A stretch of DNA of 64,000 nt from Lentisphaerota bacterium (GTDB lineage Bacteria > Verrucomicrobiota > Lentisphaeria > Victivallales > Victivallaceae), in NCBI GenBank assembly GCA_015061805.1, contig SUVV01000004.1, positions 101,349 to 165,348 of the forward strand, in the 5' to 3' direction. The position numbers and the translations under genes were made by a program. Shown piece after piece: positions 42,658-51,260 of this stretch (positions are counted from its first letter, which is position 1; each line of letters starts with the position of its first letter). Under the pieces are notes generated by a model. It searched no databases, had not been told where the DNA came from, and saw only the letters and a list, made by a program, of their open reading frames with translations.

Positions 42658-43854
42658 ATGCTGAAAAAAGAACATATCCTCTGCAAAATCAATTCCGGGC
42701 GGGTCAAACCGCAATGGATTTCCCCGGAAGAGCCGCTCTTACAGCAAATTGCCGCCGACATCACAGGTGTCTACCGGAACGGTGCAGATTTTCAACTGAC
42801 CGCCAACGCGATAAAAGAACTTGCCGATAATATCATTTCGGCATCCGAGCTGCCCAAAGTGAGCGCCGGACTCAATAAACTGTTGTGGGACAGATGCGAT
42901 TTTCACTTGACAGAAGATACCGATTACACTGCCTTGCGCCGGGAATTGTTTCAACATTCCGCCGCCGCTCTTGCCGCCGGGAAACTGCCGCCGCCTCCGC
43001 CGGAAAATACCGACATTTACGGCGATCTGCCCGGTTTTGAAAAACTGCTGAAAATCGAACTGCCGAAACCGGAGGAACTGCTGAAACTCTATAATCTCGC
43101 CCAGGCGCAGGCATTGCTCATCTACGCCGAATCGGTCACGATCCAAATCACCGATCCGGATACCGCCGCATTGCGCCGGGTGCTGAAAGCGGTAAAATTT
43201 TTCCGATTGCTGGCGCAATTCAAAAGTGTCAAACGCGACACGGTGGAAATCTCAGTTTCCGGGCCTTACGCTCTGTTCGGGCCATCGGTCAAATATGCGG
43301 TATCTCTGGCTTCACTGCTTCCAGTCATCGTGAATCTGCCCAAGTGGCGCCTCGAAGCCACACTCCGTTTCCGCGACCGGGAACTGAAACTCAAACTGGA
43401 CGAAAAATCCCATCTGGAATCTGCCAAACGCGCCTTTGCCGCCTATCTGCCGGAGGAGATACGCCTCTATCATAAACTCTTTGCAGAAAAATCCACCGGA
43501 TGGCAGATCATCGGCAACACCCCGTTTCTCGATGCCGGGAATCAGGAGATCATAATCCCCGATCTCTCATTTCAGAACGCAGTTTCCGGCGAAATCATCC
43601 ACCTCGAACTCTTTCACCGCTGGCACGGTGCCCAACTGGATCGCCGCATCCAGCTGCTGAAAAACCGCCCGGAACTGCCGCTGATTTTAGGTATCGACCG
43701 TTCACTTGCCAATGAGGAGAGCCTCGATGAAAAATTCGACAGCGCCGACCCGATCCGGAAACGCTGCTGGCTCTTCCGGGATTTTCCCGGAGTGGAAAAC
43801 ACTCTGCGGGCATTGAAGCACACAACCGGTATCGGAACCGGAAAACTCAAATAA
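42658..43854 (+). CDS. Bax1/DUF790-like nuclease, partner of the XPB helicase
   Basis: 398 residues from the ATG at 42658 (MLKKEHILCKINSGRVKP, the N-terminal style of the DUF790 family); a TTG overlapping the helicase stop is less likely. A helical N-terminal half is followed by a C-terminal PD-(D/E)xK-like domain with IPDLSFQ (Asp about 302) and IIHLELFHRWHGAQLDRR (Glu about 317). In archaea Bax1 binds XPB and cuts DNA 5' of bubbles. Occurrence with its helicase in a bacterial operon supports a nucleotide-excision-repair-like function. Converges with the SDR gene, overlapping 8 bp at the 3' ends. Confidence 0.8.
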   Translation: MLKKEHILCKINSGRVKPQWISPEEPLLQQIAADITGVYRNGADFQLTANAIKELADNIISASELPKVSAGLNKLLWDRCDFHLTEDTDYTALRRELFQHSAAALAAGKLPPPPPENTDIYGDLPGFEKLLKIELPKPEELLKLYNLAQAQALLIYAESVTIQITDPDTAALRRVLKAVKFFRLLAQFKSVKRDTVEISVSGPYALFGPSVKYAVSLASLLPVIVNLPKWRLEATLRFRDRELKLKLDEKSHLESAKRAFAAYLPEEIRLYHKLFAEKSTGWQIIGNTPFLDAGNQEIIIPDLSFQNAVSGEIIHLELFHRWHGAQLDRRIQLLKNRPELPLILGIDRSLANEESLDEKFDSADPIRKRCWLFRDFPGVENTLRALKHTTGIGTGKLK

Positions 43855-44584
43855 GGAAAGGTTCCTTATTGACCCGGTGGACGCAGATCTCATCGATGAC
43901 CGCGTTGCCCCGGTTGGCGAGAAAAAAGTAAACGATGTCGGCGATCTCTTCCGGCATGATCATTCCTTCCGGGGTAAGGTCGGGACGGGAAATTTTCACC
44001 ATATCGGTATAAACGCCACCCGGACAGATTGCATGAACCCGGATGTTATCCCGGTAATATTCTCTGGCGATGCTCCGGGTGAATCCGAGCAACGCATGCT
44101 TGGAAGCAGTATAAACACTCTGCTGCGGATACCCGGCATGAGCGACTACCGAAGCAATATTGATGATGGTCGCCCGGTCAGAGGATTTCAGAAACGGCAG
44201 GGCGTTCCGGATGAGGAAAAAGGGCGCGCGGGCATTGATCGCCATTATCCGGTCGTACTCTTCGATACTTACATTTTCAAAAGCGGTATTCTGCGCGACT
44301 CCGGCGTTATTGATGACTACATCGATCGCGCCGAAGTGCTGATGCGCCTTACGGACACCGTCAGCAAGAAAAGCGGTATCGGTCAGATCGCCCGGAAGCA
44401 CCAGACAGGAAGAAAATTTTTCAACCTCCTGACGGGTGATCTCCAATTTTTCCAGATTGTTTCCGCCCAGCAGGACCAGTTTCATCCCGGCAGATGCCAG
44501 TTTTACCGCGATGGCACGGCCGATGCCGCCGCCGGCACCGGTCAGAATCACCACCGCATGTTCAGAAGTGTTACAGCAGTTCAT
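43847..44584 (-). CDS. Short-chain dehydrogenase/reductase
   Basis: 245 residues from the ATG at 44584 (AGGA 10 bases upstream). Classical SDR motifs: TGAGGGIGRAIA (about 15-26), NNAGVAQNT (about 92), catalytic Ser in IINIASVVAHAG (about 142) and YTASKHALLGF (about 158-168; Tyr and Lys). CPGGVYTDMV follows. Substrate unknown. Last gene downstream of the DAACS symporter, 20 bp after its stop. Confidence 0.9.
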   Translation of the reverse strand: MNCCNTSEHAVVILTGAGGGIGRAIAVKLASAGMKLVLLGGNNLEKLEITRQEVEKFSSCLVLPGDLTDTAFLADGVRKAHQHFGAIDVVINNAGVAQNTAFENVSIEEYDRIMAINARAPFFLIRNALPFLKSSDRATIINIASVVAHAGYPQQSVYTASKHALLGFTRSIAREYYRDNIRVHAICPGGVYTDMVKISRPDLTPEGMIMPEEIADIVYFFLANRGNAVIDEICVHRVNKEPFLI

Positions 44585-44604
44585 TTTTGCCCGTTCCTGA
44601 AACT

Positions 44605-45918
44605 TCAATCTTTGTCGACCATATCCAGTTTTTTGCCCACCACAAAGGTACCGATATTGTCACCGGCAACATTGCAGGCGGTTTCAAACATATCCAGCAG
44701 CGGATTGATTCCCAGCGCCAGCGCGATAACGGTGGAAATCTGGCCCGGAGAAAGTTTGAGCGATTCCAACACCATGAACAGCAGAAAGATACTGCCGCCC
44801 GGCACACCACCGGCTCCGACCGAGGCAAATACCACACCGATAACGATCACAAGCATCTGATTCATGGTGAGTTCAAATCCGAACAAATTGGCGGCAAGCA
44901 CCGCAAACACCGGCAGATGGATGCACACACCATCCATATTCACCGTAGCGCCGAGCGACAGCGTGAAGTTGGCAAGTTCACCTTTGACCTTGAGTTTATT
45001 GGCGGCAGTTTTCAGAGAAACCGGAAGTGCCGCCGCACTGGAACGGGTGACAAATGCCGTCAGAATGGGTTCCCGCAATTTCCACATGATCGGGAAAGGA
45101 TTGACCCGGCAGATCAGCGCCACCATCAGCGGATAGCAGACCAGAAGCATCAGCATAATTCCGCAAATAACGCACAGCGCCACCTGCAAATAGGATTGAA
45201 ACAACGATATTCCGTACACCGCAAAATTGCAGGCGGTCAAAGCAAAAATACCGATGGGGAAATAAGCCATCACCCAGTCGACCATCTTGAAAACCGCTTT
45301 CTGGATCGCTTCGATATTATCCAGCAACCGGCTGACGATCTCTCTGGTGCGGCTGTCTTCGGCACTGTCAAGCACCACCCGTGCCGCCAGTCCGAACATG
45401 ATGGCAAAGACGATCACCGGCAAAAAGTTCCCATCTGCAAGCGCCTTGAAGGGGTTGGAGAACAAACCGAGTACCATATTCACAATGACACTTCCGGTGC
45501 CGGTATTGGCGCTTTTCATTCCTTCGACCTGCGCGATCAATCCTCCGGCAAGTTCCTGCGCCGAAGATATCGATGGATCGAAAAGCAGGGCAAAAACACT
45601 GCCGAATACCGCCGCGTACAGCGAAGTGAAAAAATACCACGCACAAACACAAAGCCCCATTTTGCCGAAGGTCTTGACCGGCAGACTGGCCGCTCCGTAA
45701 ATAAGTGAGAAAAAGATGATCGGGATCACCACCATTTTCAGCATATTCACAAGTACCGTACCGAAAGGAGAAAGGATATCCACCGTTTTCTGCAATCCGT
45801 TTTCGCCAAGACAGTTGCCGAATTTGTAAATAATCACGCCGGCAGCACATCCCAGCACAAACGCTCCGAGGTTGCGGTAGATCAACGGGATTCTGCCATA
45901 CCAACTGAATAATTTCAT
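44605..45918 (-). CDS. Dicarboxylate/amino acid:cation symporter (DAACS, GltP/DctA-like)
   Basis: 437 residues with about eight TMs and two re-entrant loops. Family marks: AFVTRSSAAALPVSLKTA (about 283-300, serine-rich HP1), the GATVNMDG loop (about 320) and FASVGAGGVPGGSIFLLFMV (about 360-380, HP2). Glutamate, aspartate or C4-dicarboxylate with Na+/H+ is the usual substrate. Lies between the tonB gene (22 bp) and the SDR gene. Confidence 0.9.
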   Translation of the reverse strand: MKLFSWYGRIPLIYRNLGAFVLGCAAGVIIYKFGNCLGENGLQKTVDILSPFGTVLVNMLKMVVIPIIFFSLIYGAASLPVKTFGKMGLCVCAWYFFTSLYAAVFGSVFALLFDPSISSAQELAGGLIAQVEGMKSANTGTGSVIVNMVLGLFSNPFKALADGNFLPVIVFAIMFGLAARVVLDSAEDSRTREIVSRLLDNIEAIQKAVFKMVDWVMAYFPIGIFALTACNFAVYGISLFQSYLQVALCVICGIMLMLLVCYPLMVALICRVNPFPIMWKLREPILTAFVTRSSAAALPVSLKTAANKLKVKGELANFTLSLGATVNMDGVCIHLPVFAVLAANLFGFELTMNQMLVIVIGVVFASVGAGGVPGGSIFLLFMVLESLKLSPGQISTVIALALGINPLLDMFETACNVAGDNIGTFVVGKKLDMVDKD

Positions 45919-45940
45919 GATTTCTCCTGCTATTTGTAAT

Positions 45941-46864
45941 TTATTGTGATATCATACGGAATTGTATAGAGCGCGTCGCCATACCATACGGCGGCGTCGG
46001 AATATAATCCAAATGTTCCAACATCATTTTGACCGACTGGGTCACTGCCGGATTGGGACTGCTGGAAATTATCTTTTTCACCACGATTTTTCCACGCGCA
46101 TCCCATTGCAGTTCAAGGACAACTGCCGTTTCGGCAGTAACGAAGATACCTGCCGGAGCCTGCCAGCGTTCATATAGATATTTTTCAAGTTTTTCCCAGT
46201 ATTTGTTTTCGTCAGGAGTTGCACCTCCGGCGGGGGTGCGGCCGTCCACTTTGCCCAATGCCTGCCCCTGATCACGCGGACCGATCGGAACTGCCATATT
46301 GGTATTGCTCCCGCCGCCTGCCGGTTTATTGGGATCCCAATTATCCCAGCGTTTATCGTGATGGACTTGCTGCTGCAATCGGCGGCGGCGCTCTTCCTGC
46401 AAGCGTTTCTGCTGCGCTAAACGCTGTTGACGGCGGCGCTCTTCAAGTAAACGCTTCTGCCGCGCGATCTGCCGTTGGCGGCGTTTGTCGATTTTGGGTT
46501 TGACGACCGGCTTCGGTTTCGTTTTGGGTTTCGGCTTCGGCTTTACGACCGGTTTCGTTTTGGATTTCGGCTTTGGCTTTACTACCGGTTTCGGTTGGGG
46601 AAGCGGTTTTGGTTTCGACGGCGGAGGCTGAGTAACCCCGCCGCCTCCTTCAGTCCCGGTGGGACGGCGGCGCATCGGCGGGCCGACGATCGGCGCATGT
46701 GAGGGTTCACTGCCTCCGATTTTTACCCGGAAAGGAATTTGTTTCGGCTTTTCCGGCATAAAAAGCATCACGCCGAGCGGAATAAAAATCGCTCCGACAT
46801 GAACCGCAAACACCACGATCAACGTGATAAAACGGGCAGATGACATTTTTTTGCCGTTATACAT
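45941..46864 (-). CDS. tonB: TonB-family energy-transducing protein
   Basis: About 307 residues from the ATG at 46864. One N-terminal TM (about 8-30), a long Pro-Lys linker made of repeated PKPK/PVVKPK units (about 75-125), a charged Arg/Gln coiled coil (about 125-170) and a C-terminal TonB-type domain (about 225-307) ending near PYGMATRSIQFRMISQ. The linker is encoded by degenerate repeats at about 46495-46620. With ExbB and ExbD it drives outer-membrane transport, or alternatively Tol-like envelope upkeep (TolA-like coiled coil). No receptor gene is in the window. Confidence 0.8.
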   Translation of the reverse strand: MYNGKKMSSARFITLIVVFAVHVGAIFIPLGVMLFMPEKPKQIPFRVKIGGSEPSHAPIVGPPMRRRPTGTEGGGGVTQPPPSKPKPLPQPKPVVKPKPKSKTKPVVKPKPKPKTKPKPVVKPKIDKRRQRQIARQKRLLEERRRQQRLAQQKRLQEERRRRLQQQVHHDKRWDNWDPNKPAGGGSNTNMAVPIGPRDQGQALGKVDGRTPAGGATPDENKYWEKLEKYLYERWQAPAGIFVTAETAVVLELQWDARGKIVVKKIISSSPNPAVTQSVKMMLEHLDYIPTPPYGMATRSIQFRMISQ

Positions 46865-46875
46865 AAAAAGAAATC

Positions 46876-47292
46876 TCAATTATTGGATTCTGCCTGAGTT
46901 ACCAAAGTCGCATCACTGAAGCCCTGAGCGCGGATCAGCGCCAGCAATTCAATAACATCCTTGTAACTGCGGCTGCCGTCACCGCGCAGCAACAGTTGCG
47001 GACGGGGCTTTTTTGCGCTCAACTCCTGAAGTTTTTTCTCCAGATCAGCGCGGCTTATGGCATCTTTATCCAGCATGATGGTACCGTCTTTGGTCAAACT
47101 GACACAGACAAAATTTTCATCGGGCAGTTTTTCCGAATTCATTTCAGGCGGTTCGGAAACATTGGTTCCGTATTCCATGAGCGGCATGGTTATCATAAAG
47201 GCGATAAGCAACAGAAATGTGAGGTCGAGCAGCGGCGTCACATTGATCTGATCGATCGCGACCATCTGGGCGCGGTTTCGGCGGCGGCGCAT
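46876..47292 (-). CDS. exbD: ExbD/TolR-family protein
   Basis: 138 residues. Arg-rich start, one TM segment (about 20-42) carrying the proton-path Asp in NVTPLLDLTFLLLIAFM (Asp about 23), and a periplasmic domain with LLLRGDGSRSYKDVIELL (about 100-117). Functions with ExbB as proton-driven motor for TonB. Three bases after exbB. Confidence 0.93.
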   Translation of the reverse strand: MRRRRNRAQMVAIDQINVTPLLDLTFLLLIAFMITMPLMEYGTNVSEPPEMNSEKLPDENFVCVSLTKDGTIMLDKDAISRADLEKKLQELSAKKPRPQLLLRGDGSRSYKDVIELLALIRAQGFSDATLVTQAESNN

Positions 47293-47295
47293 GAT

Positions 47296-48075
47296 TTATT
47301 CCCTTTCAGAAATGCTTTTTCCGGAAGAAACCTTGAGTTGGGAAAGTTTCACCGCCACCAGAAATTCTTCAGTAAAGTTGTCCATCCGGATCGTCAGCTG
47401 ACGGATCATTCCGGTCAGCAGGTTGTAGCCGACCAGAGCCGGGATCGCCACCACCAGACCGGCAACGGTCGTCAGCAACGCTCCGGCAACACCCGGCGCC
47501 AACGCGGTAAAGTCCGATTTACCGGCGGCGGCAATACCGCAGAACGCCATCATAACGCCCCACACCGTACCGAAAAGTCCGCAGAACGGACTCAAACTCA
47601 CCAGAGTCGCCAGCATACCGATACGTTTTTCCAATTCGCTGATCTGGGAGGAAACCTCCTGTTCCAGTACTGCTTCGACCGCGTTATACTGGGCATCGGA
47701 AATCTTGCAAACCTGCGGGATGCCGCGGGGAGAAACCAGTCCCTGCTTTTCCGCTTCGGCGGCATAAAAGTCCAGCAGTTTCTCCATCCCGGCAGAATAT
47801 ATCGCTGCCACCGGGCCGGAGTTGACCTGCGCTTCTTTTACCAACTGCATCGACATCATATTACTCTCTCCGAAATCCCGGAAAAGGGAAGCAAAACGAT
47901 TCGCCAGCCGCCGCGCCCGGAACAACTGCCACGTCTTATCAATGATCACCGTCCAGGTAACAACGCTTCCCACCAGAACCAGAAAAATAACAATCGCTTT
48001 ACCAACAGCGTCACTGTGCTGATAAGCGTAATAAACTCCCGGCGTTTCCGCCGCCATTGTCAAAAAACCGATCAT
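47296..48075 (-). CDS. exbB: ExbB/TolQ/MotA-family proton channel protein
   Basis: 259 residues with three TM segments (about 28-50, 153-175, 195-220). Key region GMLATLVSLSPFCGLFGTVWGVM (about 152-174) and GVAGALLTTVAGLVVAIPAL (about 190-209) are the MotA/TolQ/ExbB signatures. First gene of the exbB-exbD-tonB cluster; its promoter faces the ROK kinase gene. Confidence 0.93.
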   Translation of the reverse strand: MIGFLTMAAETPGVYYAYQHSDAVGKAIVIFLVLVGSVVTWTVIIDKTWQLFRARRLANRFASLFRDFGESNMMSMQLVKEAQVNSGPVAAIYSAGMEKLLDFYAAEAEKQGLVSPRGIPQVCKISDAQYNAVEAVLEQEVSSQISELEKRIGMLATLVSLSPFCGLFGTVWGVMMAFCGIAAAGKSDFTALAPGVAGALLTTVAGLVVAIPALVGYNLLTGMIRQLTIRMDNFTEEFLVAVKLSQLKVSSGKSISERE

Positions 48076-48138
48076 CCGTCCCCAATCTTTCCTGAATTGA
48101 AATTTTTTTGAATTTTTTTACGAGAAACCACTTTATAA

Positions 48139-48166
48139 AATATACTTTCAATATTATATTCTACAA
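48139..48166 (-). promoter_or_regulatory. Promoter of exbB-exbD-tonB
   Basis: Minus strand TTGTAG (48166-48161), 16 bases, TATATT (48144-48139), about 65 bases before exbB. The 128-bp gap with the ROK gene also holds a plus-strand TATATT (48155-48160) without a good -35. Confidence 0.5.
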
Positions 48167-48203
48167 GTGCAAAAACGTTTATTTTTCAAAAAAAAGAGGT
48201 ACT

Positions 48204-49178
48204 ATGAAATATCTGTTGGGAATCGATATCGGCGGAACTAAAATCGGAATCGGACTCGGCAACGAATCCGGCAAAATTTACGGCTCATGTTACCGGGACA
48301 ACCGGGACACCGACCCGGCAGAAGTTCTGCCATGGATCGTCCGCGAATCCAACCGGCTCGCCGCCGAAGCCGGAATCAAAGTAAGCGACATCGCCGCATT
48401 CGGCATCTCGGCGCCGTTCCCGGCGGATGCCGCCAACGGCATTATGACCAAACCCACCAATCAGCCCAAATGGCGCAACGTGCCGATCCTCAGTTATCTC
48501 AAAAGCAATCTGGGTATCGACGGCTGTTTTGAAAACGATGCCAACTGCGCCGCGCTGGCAGAATGGTTCTTCGGCGCCGGACGCGGATGCAGCAACTTTA
48601 TCTACCTCACCATGAGTACCGGTATCGGCGGCGGCATCATCGCTGAAAACCGTCTGGTGCGCGGCGGCAAAGCCCTGAGCGCCGGTGAACTCGGCCACAT
48701 CTGCATCGAACTTGACGGCAGAGAGTGTTCCTGCGGCATGCGCGGCTGTTACGAAGCCTACTGCGGCGGGAAAGCCATCGCCAGACGGATGGCGGAAGAA
48801 CTCGCCGACAAGCCCGATTCAATGATCATGAAACTTGCCGCCGAACCCGGCAAACCCGATATGCGTACTCTGGAACAGGCTCTTCGTGCCGGCGATCCCT
48901 ACGCCGTGGCACTCTGGCAGGAGATGAGTTTGCGCAACGCCCAGGCAATGGGCATGTTCATCAACATCTTCAATCCCCAGAAACTGGTGCTCGGCACCCT
49001 TGCCTGGGCAGTCGGCGACCTCTATGTACAGCCGATACTCGAAGCACTTCCCCGCTTCTGCTGGGAAGAACCCCGCAAAGCCTGTGAGATCGTCAACAGC
49101 GAACTCAAACGCGAGATCTCCAGTTACGCCGGTATCGCCGCCGCCTTGAATCTGCTCAAAGAAAGGAATGAATTATGA
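48204..49178 (+). CDS. ROK-family sugar kinase (glucokinase-like)
   Basis: 324 residues from the ATG at 48204 (AAGAGGT upstream). ATP loop LLGIDIGGTKIGIGLGN (about 4-20), NDANCAALAEWFFGAGRG (about 113-130), MSTGIGGGIIAENRLVRGG (about 138-156) and the zinc motif CSCGMRGCYEAYCGG (about 174-188) identify a ROK kinase. Phosphorylates glucose, N-acetylglucosamine or a related sugar. Overlaps the reductase gene by 4 bp. Confidence 0.93.
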   Translation: MKYLLGIDIGGTKIGIGLGNESGKIYGSCYRDNRDTDPAEVLPWIVRESNRLAAEAGIKVSDIAAFGISAPFPADAANGIMTKPTNQPKWRNVPILSYLKSNLGIDGCFENDANCAALAEWFFGAGRGCSNFIYLTMSTGIGGGIIAENRLVRGGKALSAGELGHICIELDGRECSCGMRGCYEAYCGGKAIARRMAEELADKPDSMIMKLAAEPGKPDMRTLEQALRAGDPYAVALWQEMSLRNAQAMGMFINIFNPQKLVLGTLAWAVGDLYVQPILEALPRFCWEEPRKACEIVNSELKREISSYAGIAAALNLLKERNEL

Positions 49179-50140
49179 AGATCGCCATACTCGGCGGCGG
49201 AGTAGCCGCCTTTGAAGCAGCCAATAGCGCAAGAAAAGTTTCCGCCGATGCGGAAATCACCATCTACAGCGCTGAAAGCATGCTTCCCTACCGCCGCCCG
49301 GCACTCTCCGGCATGCTGGCAGATTTCAAGATCAATGAAAAGATGTTTTTCATCAAACCGGAAAGTTTCTACGCCGAAAACAATATTTCGGTCAAACTCA
49401 ATACCCGCTGCGTGGAGATCAAAGAACATGAGCTGGTCATGGCGGATGGTTCCGCTGCCGCTTTCGACCGGCTGATCATCGCCACCGGAGGCAAGGCATG
49501 TTTACCGGCAATTCCGGGCAATGACCGGGATAATGTCTACACTTTCCGCAATGTTGCCGATCTGGAAAAACTTGACAAGGTGCTGACCGATACCCGCCAG
49601 GCGGTGATCGTCGGCGCCGGAGTATTGGGATTGGAACTTGCCGAAAGCATGCTCAAACGCAATATCAAAGTTACCGTATTGGAGATGGCACCCCGGTTGT
49701 TCAGCCGCTACCTCTCGGAAGAACAGTCTGCCGGGATCGCCGACAAATTGAAGGATTTTACCGATCTTCATTTTGAATTCAACGCAACTGCAACCGGAAT
49801 TACCGATGCAGGCGTCACGCTTGCCGACAACCGGACGATTCCGGCTGACATTGTGATCTTCGCCGCCGGAAGCCGCCCCAGTCTGCCGGAAAAGATGCCG
49901 GAAACGCTTAAAGTCAACCGTGGAATTCTGGTGGACAACACCATGCAGAGTTCGATTCCGGGCATCTACGCCGCCGGAGATGCGATCGAGTTTGAGGGAA
50001 AATGCTTCGGGCTCTACAACGATGCCCGCACCACCGGGATCGTTGCCGGAAACAATGCCGCCGGAAACGCCGAAGAATTCAAGCCCGCCGCCGCAACTCC
50101 GGTGCGCTGTTTCTGTCTCGGACTCAAACTGGTGATGTAA
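49175..50140 (+). CDS. FAD-dependent NAD(P)H oxidoreductase (nitrite reductase/rubredoxin reductase-like)
   Basis: 321 residues. FAD-binding AILGGGVAAFEAANSAR (about 3-19), PYRRPALSGMLADF (about 37-50), the NAD-binding VIVGAGVLGLELAESML (about 144-160) and FAD motif SIPGIYAAGDAIEF (about 266-279). It stops soon after, without the usual 60-100-residue C-terminal domain, so it may be a minimal or slightly truncated member. Its electron acceptor is not encoded nearby. A terminator follows. Confidence 0.85.
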   Translation: MKIAILGGGVAAFEAANSARKVSADAEITIYSAESMLPYRRPALSGMLADFKINEKMFFIKPESFYAENNISVKLNTRCVEIKEHELVMADGSAAAFDRLIIATGGKACLPAIPGNDRDNVYTFRNVADLEKLDKVLTDTRQAVIVGAGVLGLELAESMLKRNIKVTVLEMAPRLFSRYLSEEQSAGIADKLKDFTDLHFEFNATATGITDAGVTLADNRTIPADIVIFAAGSRPSLPEKMPETLKVNRGILVDNTMQSSIPGIYAAGDAIEFEGKCFGLYNDARTTGIVAGNNAAGNAEEFKPAAATPVRCFCLGLKLVM

Positions 50141-50171
50141 GCAGCCCGGGATCACTTTTTAAAAGCCATGG

Positions 50172-50222
50172 GTGCGGAAATTGCCGCCTTTCAGGCAGAC
50201 GATTCCGCACACTGATATTTTT
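50172..50222 (+). terminator. Intrinsic terminator after the ROK kinase/reductase pair
   Basis: Arms GTGCGGAA (50172-50179) and TTCCGCAC (50203-50210) with inner pairing, followed by a run of six T (50217-50222). Confidence 0.75.
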
Positions 50223-50235
50223 TACAAAACAGGAA

Positions 50236-50976
50236 TCATTCGGCAGCGATATATTGCCGGATTTTTTCGCGTCCTGCCGTGTTGGATTTGCTGAATTTCT
50301 TCAAAAAATCCAGATATTCGCCGTGTTCTTTCACGAATCCGGCACTTTGCAAAACGGTAAAAATCTGCTCAAGAGACAGAATTTCAATCACTCGGGCGAT
50401 ATGATTGCTGACCATACGGAATTTCATTGCAGAAGACAAAAACCATACCGGCTTTACGCCATAGAGGTCAATATGCACAAAATCCTGGTCTTCTTCCGAA
50501 TACATGATATTTCCGGTATGGAAATCCGGAAAATACAATCTGCCGTCAAGCAGTTTACCCAGATATGCGCCCCAGATGCGGAAAAATTCATTTCCGGGAG
50601 CCCGCAGACAGAAATCTGTTAATGTTTCGCAGTTTTTCACTTCCCGGGAAACAAAGATACATGAACTTCCGAAACATGCGAATCCAATCGGATGATAGGC
50701 TTTGAAACCACTTTTCTGAACAAGTTGCGCAGAAAAATATTCTTTCTTGGCACGACAGGACAAACTGTATCTCAACTTCCGGAACCAGTTATGATAAACG
50801 ATGTCATCATATTTAAAAAAGACATCATCTTTTCTAAACACCAGTGTCCGGGAACCGCGCTTGTAGACAGTGCGGTCATCGATCAAACTTTGTATATCGT
50901 CGGTAGCCAGAGATAAATAATTTTCATCAGCGATATACCAAGTCCATTTACCTGTATTTATTTTTTTCAAATGCAC
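50236..50976 (-). CDS. Lipopolysaccharide kinase-like protein (WaaP/Kdo kinase family)
   Basis: 246 residues. The protein-kinase-like fold of WaaP/KdkA is shown by VFRKDDVFFKYDD (about 45-58, Lys), a following YFSAQLVQKSG helix (Glu-like position), the catalytic loop YFPDFHTGNIMY (about 147-158; Asp, Asn) and FVHIDLYGVKP (about 167-177; metal-binding Asp). It may phosphorylate heptose or Kdo in lipid A core. AGTT-rich, own transcript likely; weak -10 TATATT about 30 bases upstream. Confidence 0.75.
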   Translation of the reverse strand: MHLKKINTGKWTWYIADENYLSLATDDIQSLIDDRTVYKRGSRTLVFRKDDVFFKYDDIVYHNWFRKLRYSLSCRAKKEYFSAQLVQKSGFKAYHPIGFACFGSSCIFVSREVKNCETLTDFCLRAPGNEFFRIWGAYLGKLLDGRLYFPDFHTGNIMYSEEDQDFVHIDLYGVKPVWFLSSAMKFRMVSNHIARVIEILSLEQIFTVLQSAGFVKEHGEYLDFLKKFSKSNTAGREKIRQYIAAE

Positions 50977-51260
50977 ACCCCCCGAAAAAACGACTTAACG
51001 GCTATAATATATCACAACATTACTAAAAAATCTACCGTCCGGGAACACTTTACTTTTCTAAAGTCAAACTCCGGCAAAGAGATCGACTGAATAATGCGGA
51101 AAAATTGTTCAACAGCAGCGAGGTATGGCTGCTCCAGTTTGTCGCAGCAGAGCCGTGGCTCGACGTCAACATATTGTTCAGAAAACCGAAATTTGAACAA
51201 TAAGAGTATCGACCTGCTTAAGTTTGCAGAAGTGAATCGCACTCTGCGCGAAAGGCAAGA
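50977..51260. other. 284-bp spacer with no supported gene
   Basis: A 76-codon open frame on the minus strand (51012-51242) has no ribosome-binding site, no recognisable motif and unremarkable composition. Short palindromic steps near 51120-51190 are present. It may be remnant DNA; nothing can be asserted. Confidence 0.4.

Noticed and set aside
51012..51242. 76-residue minus-strand open frame
   Set aside because: No ribosome-binding site, no motif, no neighbour linkage; kept only as unexplained spacer.
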